DNA of 12,414 nt from Fidelibacterota bacterium UBA7303 (lineage in GTDB: Bacteria; Fidelibacterota; Marinisomatia; Marinisomatales; UBA1611), in the NCBI GenBank assembly GCA_002471805.1, contig DKQR01000187.1, forward strand, positions 1-12,414. Direction: 5' to 3'. Numbering within the stretch: position 1 is the first letter of the stretch; every line of letters begins with the position of its first letter. This document shows, in pieces, positions 1 to 6,328 of the stretch. The notes beneath the pieces were generated by a model. That model was not told the origin of the DNA and did no database searches. It was given only the letters and a program-made list of their open reading frames with translations. The position numbers were made by a program, and so were the translations under genes.

Positions 1-8
1 TTGCTTTG

Positions 9-14
9 TATATT
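9..14 (+). promoter_or_regulatory. Candidate -10 element (TATATT) of the tetR-fad operon
   Basis: TATATT differs from the TATAAT consensus by one base and lies 2 nt before the operator palindrome at 17-30. Transcription would then start near position 20-22, inside the operator, which suits simple steric repression. The matching -35 element would lie before the window, so this cannot be confirmed here. It would give a 5' leader of about 180 nt before the regulator gene. Confidence 0.3.
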
Positions 15-16
15 CG

Positions 17-30
17 ACCGACCAGTCGGT
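17..30. promoter_or_regulatory. Putative TetR-family operator palindrome
   Basis: ACCGAC-CA-GTCGGT has two perfect 6-bp half-sites around a 2-bp centre. GACC/GGTC-type palindromes of this size are typical operators of TetR-family repressors. It is the only such palindrome noticed in the non-coding parts of the window, and it lies in front of a TetR gene that heads a beta-oxidation operon. The likely role is binding of the regulator encoded at 202-807, giving autoregulation and acyl-CoA-responsive control of the downstream fad genes. The palindrome is seen directly; the binding partner and effector are inferred. Confidence 0.6.
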
Positions 31-62
31 TTAGTTTTCAATCAGGTATAGGAAGAATACAA

Positions 63-197
63 ATGATAAGTGAAGCAAAGGAAGCTGTATTGCGGGAACA
101 GTTAATTCTGATGTGGGGTCGAAATTTTGATAAACCATACATCATGAAAAGAGTTTTTAAGCGATTTATTAAATGCATTAATGTATTTATAAAATAA
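63..197 (+). CDS. Possible 44-aa leader small ORF upstream of the TetR gene
   Basis: The ATG at 63 is preceded by a good Shine-Dalgarno sequence, AGGAAG at 50-55, with a 7-nt spacer. The reading frame runs 44 codons to a TAA at 195-197, followed by a second in-frame TAA at 198-200. The predicted peptide has a mixed N-terminal half (MISEAKEAVLREQ...) and a strongly basic, hydrophobic C-terminal half (KRVFKRFIKCINVFIK) that could form an amphipathic helix. No family is recognised. The stop lies 4 nt before the TTG start of the regulator, which has no SD of its own, so translation here could deliver ribosomes to that gene. It could equally be a chance ORF in an A/T-rich leader. An upstream TTG at 6 would extend the frame but would put the operator inside the coding region. 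Confidence 0.3.
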   Translation: MISEAKEAVLREQLILMWGRNFDKPYIMKRVFKRFIKCINVFIK

Positions 198-201
198 TAA
201 A

Positions 202-807
202 TTGAAAAAATTAGAACTCCAAGATCGGAGAAAAGAACAAATCATGAGCGCTGCCCTGTCGGTTGTGGTTGCCAAAGGATATGATCAGAGCCGTATGGAT
301 GATATTGTTGAAAAATCTCAACTTTCCAAGGGCGCTATTTACTGGTATTATAAATCCAAGGAAGAAGTCTATCTCTCTCTGGTAGATTATTGGTTTGTTC
401 AATATAGTTCTGGTGTAGTGGATACGCTGAAGCAGCAAGAATCTGCATCAGATCAATTGAAAGCATTATTCGATTTTTTTATAGAGCAGTTTGATAAAAA
501 TCCTACTACGTTCAAACTTTTAGTTGAATTCTGGCGGCTGGCAGGCCTGAATCCTGATTTTAACGCCAAACTCCAGCAGATATATTCCGATTTTCTGGAA
601 TATATCATCGAAATTATCAAAGTTGGCGTAGCCAACGGAGAATTCAAAAATGTGGAACCGCGGATCACGGCCCTTTCCATTCTGATTAATATCGAAGGTA
701 TCAACTGGTTTACACTTTTTGATAAATCCGGTGTCGAGGCTCACGAGTATATTGATACTATCTCAAATTTTATTCTCAATGGACTAAAGAAAAAGAGGAA
801 TAAATGA
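202..807 (+). CDS. TetR/AcrR-family transcriptional regulator, probable fatty-acid (acyl-CoA) repressor
   Basis: The 201-aa product has the usual size and plan of TetR repressors. The N-terminal DNA-binding domain spans about residues 8-55: helix 1 contains RRKEQIMSAALSVVVAKGYD, followed by the helix-turn-helix from MDDIVEKSQLSKGAIYWYY and then KSKEEVY. The rest is an all-helical ligand/dimer domain with many aromatic residues (WFVQYSS, ALFDFFIEQF, LVEFWRLAGL), suiting a hydrophobic ligand. The TTG at 202 is chosen because the next ATG (244, residue 15) would remove most of helix 1; no SD is visible before it. The gene overlaps fadE by ATGA (804-807), implying translational coupling. A TetR-type operator lies at 17-30. 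Operon context points to control of beta-oxidation, functionally like Bacillus FadR, but effector and orthology are inferred, so no symbol is given. Confidence 0.92.
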   Translation: MKKLELQDRRKEQIMSAALSVVVAKGYDQSRMDDIVEKSQLSKGAIYWYYKSKEEVYLSLVDYWFVQYSSGVVDTLKQQESASDQLKALFDFFIEQFDKNPTTFKLLVEFWRLAGLNPDFNAKLQQIYSDFLEYIIEIIKVGVANGEFKNVEPRITALSILINIEGINWFTLFDKSGVEAHEYIDTISNFILNGLKKKRNK

Positions 808-2594
808 ACGAACCAATTACAATCTCATTGAAAACAGGCGGTCAGTGGCTGGTTTCCCCGGTGGGAGATACAACCATTTTCTGCCGGGAATCGTTCACCG
901 ATGATCATAAAGATATAGAAAATATGGTCTTAGAATTTGCTAAGGAACGCATTCTCCCAAATGTTGAAGCTATTGATAAACTGGATAAAGACCTCAGCCT
1001 TTCTATCCTACGCGAAATGGGCGAACTGGGTCTAATCGGTGTAGATGCACCTGAAGAATACGGCGGTACCGAATTAGACAAAATTACTTCATGTATTGTC
1101 ACGGAGGGAGTGTCACGGGGCGGCTCAGCATCCTTCTCCTGTACGTTTGGTGTTCAAACCGGAATTGGCATCATGGGTATAGTTTTTTTCGGCACACCGG
1201 AGCAAAAGAAAAAATACCTGCCCAAGCTCATGATCGGGGAGTGGGTGGGTGCCTATGGACTCACAGAACCTTCTTCCGGTTCTGATGCCCTGGCAGCCAA
1301 GACCACTGCCGTACTTTCTGACGATGGTTCCTATTATATACTCAATGGTGAAAAACAGTTTATCAGCAACGGCGCCTGGGCTGATATCTACACCATTCTG
1401 GCCCAGGTGGATGGGGATAAGTTTTCCGGATTCATTATTGAGCGCGGCACGGCAGGTTTTGAAATTGGCACCGAAGAAAAAAAAATGGGCATGAAAGGAT
1501 CTTCCACCACTTCGTTGAAATTCACTGATGCCAGGGTTCCTGTTGAAAATTTACTCTATGAGGTCGGAAAGGGAGCAGCCATTGCTTTCAATGCCCTCAA
1601 TATTGGCCGTTATAAACTGGGCGCTGCCTCCGTGGGCGGGATTAAGCTGGCACTCGAAGAAACAATCAAATATGCCCTTGAGCGCCGTCAGTTTGGACAA
1701 CCTATTGCCAGGTTTGATGCCATACGGGGAAAAATTGCAGACATCTCAGTCCGGCTCTTTGCCACCGATGCCATGCTCTACCGCACTGTAGGCCTGATCC
1801 AGGATGCCATTGATGATCTGGATAAAAATGATCCTGATTATTATAAAAAAATGGGTGAGGCCACAGAACGATTTGCTGTGGAAGCCTCCATGGTTAAGGT
1901 TTTTGGAAGTGAAACTTCCGATATGTGTATTGACACATGTTTACAGATCTTTGGCGGTTACGGCTTCATAGAAGAATACCCTTTGGCCCGGGCTTACCGG
2001 GATGACCGGATCAACACTATCTGGGAGGGGACCAACGAGATCAACCGTATGATTATCACCGGATATATGATGAAAAAGGTGTTGCTGGAAGAATTATCCC
2101 TGCGCAACTATTTAAAGGAATTGGATGATTTTTTAAGCCAAGACCTCCCGGGACTTGGCGATGATCCTTTAAGCTTAGAAAAATACGGCCTGGAAAATGC
2201 CAAGCGGCTGGCAGCACTGGTGTTTCACGAAGCACTCTGCGAGTACGGACAGGACCTGAAGCATGAGCAGCAGCTAGGGGAAGCGCTGGCAGATATATTC
2301 ACCGAAATCTTTACCATGGAATCGGTGATCGCCCGGGTCAGTCAGATACAGTCAGCCAATGGTGCTTCCAATATGAGTTCCATCATTGCCCGCATCTATG
2401 CCGCAGAAACACTGTTAACAATAAAATCGCTCTCCAAGGTAAGTCTGAATAAAATTTTCAAGGAAATCATTCCTGATAATCATCAGGAAACGATTCAACA
2501 GCTTACAAGCAGGATGACCCTGCACACAGATGTCATTTCTCTCAAACAGGAATTGGCTGATTTCATGTACACCAAAAAAGATTACCCATTTTAA
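804..2594 (+). CDS. fadE: Acyl-CoA dehydrogenase, FadE (Bacillus YusJ/VLCAD-like) type
   Basis: FAD enzyme catalysing the first step of beta-oxidation, acyl-CoA to trans-2-enoyl-CoA, passing electrons to an electron-transfer flavoprotein. The 596-aa length is that of long-chain FadE/VLCAD enzymes with a C-terminal extension, not the ~380 aa of short/medium-chain forms. Visible blocks are the N-terminal helical domain (about 30-145), the flavin/substrate signature YGLTEPSSGSD (151-161) with KMGMKGSSTTSL (227-238) in the beta domain, RRQFGQPIARF (294-304), and GGYGFIEEYPLARAYRD (384-400). IWEGTNEINR (406-415) carries the catalytic base Glu408. Residues from about 440 onward form the extra helical domain. 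The start ATG overlaps the regulator's stop and has AGAGGA at 794-799. No signal peptide, so cytoplasmic. Its close overall resemblance to Bacillus subtilis FadE is judged from memory. Confidence 0.95.
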   Translation: MNEPITISLKTGGQWLVSPVGDTTIFCRESFTDDHKDIENMVLEFAKERILPNVEAIDKLDKDLSLSILREMGELGLIGVDAPEEYGGTELDKITSCIVTEGVSRGGSASFSCTFGVQTGIGIMGIVFFGTPEQKKKYLPKLMIGEWVGAYGLTEPSSGSDALAAKTTAVLSDDGSYYILNGEKQFISNGAWADIYTILAQVDGDKFSGFIIERGTAGFEIGTEEKKMGMKGSSTTSLKFTDARVPVENLLYEVGKGAAIAFNALNIGRYKLGAASVGGIKLALEETIKYALERRQFGQPIARFDAIRGKIADISVRLFATDAMLYRTVGLIQDAIDDLDKNDPDYYKKMGEATERFAVEASMVKVFGSETSDMCIDTCLQIFGGYGFIEEYPLARAYRDDRINTIWEGTNEINRMIITGYMMKKVLLEELSLRNYLKELDDFLSQDLPGLGDDPLSLEKYGLENAKRLAALVFHEALCEYGQDLKHEQQLGEALADIFTEIFTMESVIARVSQIQSANGASNMSSIIARIYAAETLLTIKSLSKVSLNKIFKEIIPDNHQETIQQLTSRMTLHTDVISLKQELADFMYTKKDYPF

Positions 2595-2609
2595 AAAGGA
2601 ACAAACCCC

Positions 2610-2762
2610 ATGAAACAAATACATATCTCTCAGAAAAAGCGCATATTAGCCCTTACGTTTTCTTTAGCAAAAATGTTCAAAACACCTTCATTAGGATCAT
2701 TCATTATTTTTGACGATTTTGATATAAACGATTTTCTTTTCCACCGCAACAATCGTTTCTAA
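2610..2762 (+). CDS. Possible 50-aa small ORF between fadE and fadA
   Basis: The 178-nt gap between fadE and fadA holds an ORF of 50 codons that fills most of it. ATG at 2610 is preceded by AAAAAGGA (2593-2600) at a 9-nt spacing, a credible ribosome binding site, and the TAA stop at 2760-2762 runs into the SD of fadA (2761-2766). The predicted peptide has a basic N-terminus (MKQIHISQKKR), a short hydrophobic/amphipathic middle and an acidic-aromatic C-terminal part (FIIFDDFDINDFLFHRNNRF). No known family, signal peptide or metal motif is recognised. It may be a small protein of the operon, a leader peptide that couples fadA translation, or chance. An A/T-rich 8-bp inverted repeat (2727-2734 with 2751-2758, 16-nt loop) lies within its 3' end and might fold over the fadA initiation region. 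Confidence 0.4.
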   Translation: MKQIHISQKKRILALTFSLAKMFKTPSLGSFIIFDDFDINDFLFHRNNRF

Positions 2763-2766
2763 GGGG
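2761..2766 (+). promoter_or_regulatory. Ribosome binding site that decides the fadA start
   Basis: AAGGGG directly abuts the first in-frame ATG at 2767, too close to serve it. It stands 6 nt before the second ATG at 2773, a normal spacing. This favours the start at 2773 (MSQS...) over 2767 (MTMSQS...). The site overlaps the stop codon of the small ORF at 2610-2762, so translation of the two could be coupled. Confidence 0.6.
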
Positions 2767-2772
2767 ATGACT

Positions 2773-3900
2773 ATGTCTCAGTCCGTTATTATTGATGCAG
2801 TTCGTTCTCCCATTGGCGTAAAAAATGGAAACCTGGTGGGGATCCGCCCTGACGATCTTACAGCCCAGGTTGTAAAAGGATTATTAAACCGCAACGAAAA
2901 GGTAGCACCCGAAATTATAGAAGATCTTATTTTAGGATGTGCTTTCCCGGAGGGCCCCCAGGGCATGCTTATGGCCAAAGGAGCAGCCATTCTTGCCGGG
3001 CTACCTGAGACCGTTTCCGGGGCGGTGGTGAACCGGTTTTGCGGTTCATCCATGGATGCGGTACACCAGGTCAGTTCCCGTATTGAAACCGGCGATATGA
3101 CCGTTGGCATTGCCGCGGGCGTAGAAGACATGTTCTCCATTCCCATGGGGGGGTTCAACCCCGATTTTCATCCGCAACTTGCGGAGCAGGAATACTATAT
3201 TGGCATGGGTGAAACGGCAGAAATTCTGGCCGAAGAGGGTCATATTCCCCGGACGGACCAGGAGGATTTTTCGATAGGTTCTCATCAAAAAGCCTTAGAC
3301 GCATGGGCAAATGGCCGTTTTAACAATGAAATCATTCCCATTGACGTTTATGGTGAAGCCACGGTTGAAAAGGATGAAGGACCCCGGGAACCAGACCTGG
3401 AGAAAATCAAAAGCCTGAATCCGGCTTTCCTGGAAAACGGAACCATTACACCGGCAACATCCAGCCCAATTTCCATTGGTGCTTCTGCTGTATTGATCAC
3501 CAGCCGAAAATTCGCAGAAGATAACGGACTCACAATCAGATCCGCTATAAGTAGTCGTTCCGTGACCGGTGTGGACTGGCGAAAAATGGGCATGGGGCCT
3601 CTACCTGCTACCGAAAAAGCGCTGAAACAGGCAGGGTTAACCATGGATAATGTTGATGTTATTGAACTCAACGAAGCATTTGCTGCCCAATCCCTTTATG
3701 TGATCCAACAAGGTAATTGGGATCAGTCCAAAATCAACCTGAATGGCGGCGCCATCGCACTGGGCCACCCCCTAGGCTGTTCCGGAGCGCGGATTATCAC
3801 CACACTCTTGAATGTAATGGAACAGCAGGATGCCAAAACAGGACTGGCCACCATGTGTATCGGTACGGGACAGGGTATTGCAACCATTCTGGAAAGATAG
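2773..3900 (+). CDS. fadA: Acetyl-CoA acyltransferase (3-ketoacyl-CoA thiolase), FadA type
   Basis: Catalyses the last step of beta-oxidation, cleaving 3-ketoacyl-CoA with CoA to acetyl-CoA and a shortened acyl-CoA. All thiolase landmarks are present, numbered from the chosen start: nucleophilic Cys90 in NRFCGSS, NEAFAAQ at 300-306, His332 in GGAIALGHPLGCSGAR, and Cys362 in CIGTGQG. Length is 375 aa, slightly below the usual 385-395, with the shortening in the loop region after about residue 190. The CGSSM block and the C-terminal ~55 residues resemble Escherichia coli FadA more than Bacillus FadA (judged from memory). In the segment usually reading T(S/A)S..SDGA, this protein has TSSPISIGA: the common Asp is Ile. 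The start at 2773 is preferred to 2767 on SD spacing. The stop is 8 nt before fadN, whose SD overlaps it. Confidence 0.95.
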   Translation: MSQSVIIDAVRSPIGVKNGNLVGIRPDDLTAQVVKGLLNRNEKVAPEIIEDLILGCAFPEGPQGMLMAKGAAILAGLPETVSGAVVNRFCGSSMDAVHQVSSRIETGDMTVGIAAGVEDMFSIPMGGFNPDFHPQLAEQEYYIGMGETAEILAEEGHIPRTDQEDFSIGSHQKALDAWANGRFNNEIIPIDVYGEATVEKDEGPREPDLEKIKSLNPAFLENGTITPATSSPISIGASAVLITSRKFAEDNGLTIRSAISSRSVTGVDWRKMGMGPLPATEKALKQAGLTMDNVDVIELNEAFAAQSLYVIQQGNWDQSKINLNGGAIALGHPLGCSGARIITTLLNVMEQQDAKTGLATMCIGTGQGIATILER

Positions 3901-3908
3901 GTAGAATT

Positions 3909-6254
3909 ATGTCGCAAAAGATTGAAAAAGTAGCGGTTCTTGGTGCCGGCGTCATGGGTGCACAGATCGCGGGACACCTAGCCAATGCCGGTATTCCGTC
4001 CTTTCTCTTTGATATCAGTCAGGAACTGGCGGAAAAGGGAAAAGAAACATTAACCTCCCTGAAACCTGCTCCGCTGTACAAACCCAAAAATGCTGATCTG
4101 GTTACACCTTGTAATTACGATGACCATATCGCAAATATCGGTGAAGCAGATTGGATCCTGGAAGCGGTGGTAGAACGGCTTGATATTAAGGACTTGATTT
4201 ATAGTAAACTTCTTCCTCATCTCAAGGATTCAGCGATCCTGACTTCCAATACATCTGGAATCCCACTGACCGACCTGACCGCATCTATGCCTGATGATGT
4301 AAAAAAGCGGTTCATGATCACTCACTTTTTTAATCCGCCGCGTTATATGCAGCTGCTGGAACTGGTTCGAGGAGAACACACCTCCGATGAAACCTATAAT
4401 ATCATGGCTGATTTCGGTGAATCAGTGCTGGGAAAAGGCATTGTCCATGCCAAGGATACCCCCAACTTTGTTGGCAACCGGATAGGCGGTTATGGTCTTA
4501 TAGTCACGGTGAATTTGGCCGTTGAGCAAGGACTGACTGTCGAAGAGGTAGATAAACTGACAGGTACTATTTGCGGACGGCCAAAAAGCGCAACTTTTCG
4601 CACTGCCGATGTAGTTGGTCTGGACACCATGAAACATGTAACTCAGACAACCTATGACAAAGCACTGGAAGATGAAGAACGGGACAGTTATTCCATTCCA
4701 GGAATACTTAATATATTAATTGATTCAGATCGACTGGGTCAAAAAACCAGGGCCGGGTTTTATAAAAAGATGGATGACAAATCTATTCATTCCGTGGATT
4801 TCAAGACCGGTGAATATTCACCTCAGGGAAAGGTCCGTTTTGATTGTTATCGTATAGCCAAGGATCACCAGAAACTCGCCGATAAACTCTGTGCTTTGAC
4901 GTACGGCGAGGACAGAGGCAGCAAATATTTCTGGGAAATTACGGCTCGAACCTTGATCTACAGCGCCAACCGCATTCCGGAAATTTCCGATGATATTGTC
5001 AATATTGATAATGCCATGAAATGGGGCTATGCCTGGGAAATGGGAATCTTTGAATCCTGGGACGCTATTGGCGTTCGCAAATCTGTGGAACGTATGAAAT
5101 CAGAAGGGAAAAAAGTACCAGCTTGGGTTATGGAAATGCTCGACAGCGGCCGGGAAACATTTTATACAACTAAAAATGGAGAACGTTCCTACTGGTGTCC
5201 TGTCGAGAAACACCCTGTCACCATGGAGAAAAACCCAAAGGTAATTAACCTGGCAATACACAAAACCGGGAAAACTGTCTTAAAGCGGGATCTCAGTGCC
5301 AGCGTACTTGACCTGGGTGACGGTGTTCTCAATGTGCAATTTCATTCCATCCTGCAGCCGGCATTGAATCCTATAGACAGCTCCTACATTGAAATGATCA
5401 CGCTGGCTTTGGACCTCATTGAAAGCGGTACCTATAAAGCCATGGTATTGGGCCATCAGGGGCAGAACTTTTGTGCCGGAGCAAATCTCAACCTGTTGCT
5501 GGAACTCAGTAACAATGGTCTATGGGATGAATTGAACCATGCTATTAAAACACTGCAGGATACGACACAGCAAATACGATTCGCGCAAGGCCCGGTGGTG
5601 GCGGCTCCGTTTCAGCTGGTGCTGGGTGGAGGCGTGGAAATTATCCAGCCTGCCGCGCACAGGGTGGCAGCAGCGGAAACATATATGGGGCTTGTCGAAG
5701 TGGGTGTGGGTCTAATTCCTGGCGGTGGAGGCAACCTTCGTATGATCCTGAATGCCATGGATGGCGGTACAGGACGAATGGGTGCTTTCCAAAAGATCCA
5801 GAAAACTTTTGAAACTGTAGGATTCGCCAAGGTAGCCACCAGTGCTGATGAAGCCAAGCATTTGGGTTATTTGAAAAAAGATGATACAGTTGTTTTGAAC
5901 CGTGACCATTTGATCCAGACCGCGAAAGACAAAGCACTTGAACTTGCCCATGGTTACGAACCGCCAGCGTATCGGGATGACCTGAAACTTCCTGGTGCCG
6001 GCGGGCGAACGGCCCTGTCCATGGCACTAAAAGGATTTAAAATGCAGGGCAAGATTTCCGAGCACGATATGAAGATCGGTGAAAAGCTGGCTTATGTACT
6101 TACCGGCGGAGATAAGGCCGGGCTTACCAAATCTGTGGATGAACAATATATTCTGGATATTGAACGGGAAGCATTTGTATCACTTGCCGGAGAAAAACTT
6201 TCACAAGACCGGATCAGTTACATGCTTAAGAAAGGCAAGCCCTTAAGAAATTGA
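3909..6254 (+). CDS. fadN: Bifunctional 3-hydroxyacyl-CoA dehydrogenase / enoyl-CoA hydratase, FadN type
   Basis: Performs the two middle steps of beta-oxidation: hydration of trans-2-enoyl-CoA and NAD-dependent oxidation of the 3-hydroxyacyl-CoA. The dehydrogenase half comes first: Rossmann motif GAGVMG (12-17), VVER (87-90), SNTSG (113-117), catalytic His139 in THFFNP, Glu151, and Asn190 in PNFVGNRI, then helical C-terminal dehydrogenase domains to about 420. The crotonase half follows (about 465-700): oxyanion-hole segment QNFCAGANLN, GGGVEI with Glu577, and GLVEVGVGLIPGGGG with Glu597. The 20-residue spacing of these Glu matches the hydratase catalytic pair, so both activities should be intact. 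Domain order is that of Bacillus FadN (YusL), opposite to E. coli FadB, and 781 aa is close to that family. ATG 3909 is chosen by the Rossmann start and an AGG at 3899-3901; the open frame further upstream only shadows fadA. Confidence 0.95.
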   Translation: MSQKIEKVAVLGAGVMGAQIAGHLANAGIPSFLFDISQELAEKGKETLTSLKPAPLYKPKNADLVTPCNYDDHIANIGEADWILEAVVERLDIKDLIYSKLLPHLKDSAILTSNTSGIPLTDLTASMPDDVKKRFMITHFFNPPRYMQLLELVRGEHTSDETYNIMADFGESVLGKGIVHAKDTPNFVGNRIGGYGLIVTVNLAVEQGLTVEEVDKLTGTICGRPKSATFRTADVVGLDTMKHVTQTTYDKALEDEERDSYSIPGILNILIDSDRLGQKTRAGFYKKMDDKSIHSVDFKTGEYSPQGKVRFDCYRIAKDHQKLADKLCALTYGEDRGSKYFWEITARTLIYSANRIPEISDDIVNIDNAMKWGYAWEMGIFESWDAIGVRKSVERMKSEGKKVPAWVMEMLDSGRETFYTTKNGERSYWCPVEKHPVTMEKNPKVINLAIHKTGKTVLKRDLSASVLDLGDGVLNVQFHSILQPALNPIDSSYIEMITLALDLIESGTYKAMVLGHQGQNFCAGANLNLLLELSNNGLWDELNHAIKTLQDTTQQIRFAQGPVVAAPFQLVLGGGVEIIQPAAHRVAAAETYMGLVEVGVGLIPGGGGNLRMILNAMDGGTGRMGAFQKIQKTFETVGFAKVATSADEAKHLGYLKKDDTVVLNRDHLIQTAKDKALELAHGYEPPAYRDDLKLPGAGGRTALSMALKGFKMQGKISEHDMKIGEKLAYVLTGGDKAGLTKSVDEQYILDIEREAFVSLAGEKLSQDRISYMLKKGKPLRN

Positions 6255-6271
6255 GTCTTCGCAAAATAACC

Positions 6272-6309
6272 AATAATAAAAAAGCCCCGAACGGGGCTTT
6301 TTTATTATT
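6272..6309. terminator. Bidirectional Rho-independent terminator between convergent operons
   Basis: A perfect 18-bp inverted repeat (6272-6289 with 6292-6309) has a GCCCCG/CGGGGC core around a central AA. The GC core is flanked by an A-run on the left and a T-run on the right, so each strand reads as a GC stem followed by a U-tract. It lies 17 nt after the fadN stop and 19 nt beyond the end of the converging receptor gene at 6329, so it can terminate both transcripts. Confidence 0.92.
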
Positions 6310-6328
6310 AGAGATTAAATACTTTACA

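Noticed and set aside
2713..2735. Direct repeat ACGATTTT (2713-2720 and 2728-2735)
   Set aside because: Only two 8-bp copies in an A/T-rich stretch with a 15-bp period; fits repeated Asp-Asp-Phe/Asn-Asp-Phe codons of the small ORF or chance.
2778..3158. 126-codon open frame on the - strand inside fadA
   Set aside because: Antisense shadow of a strongly supported thiolase; the translation looks like a mirror of the coding sequence and has no SD or domain.
3717..3908. In-frame N-terminal extension of fadN by 64 codons
   Set aside because: It overlaps the 3' end of fadA in another frame; the Rossmann fold begins right after the ATG at 3909, which has its own SD overlapping the fadA stop.
5641..6027. 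128-codon open frame on the - strand inside fadN
   Set aside because: Antisense to the conserved hydratase domain; low-complexity mixed residues and no recognisable motif.
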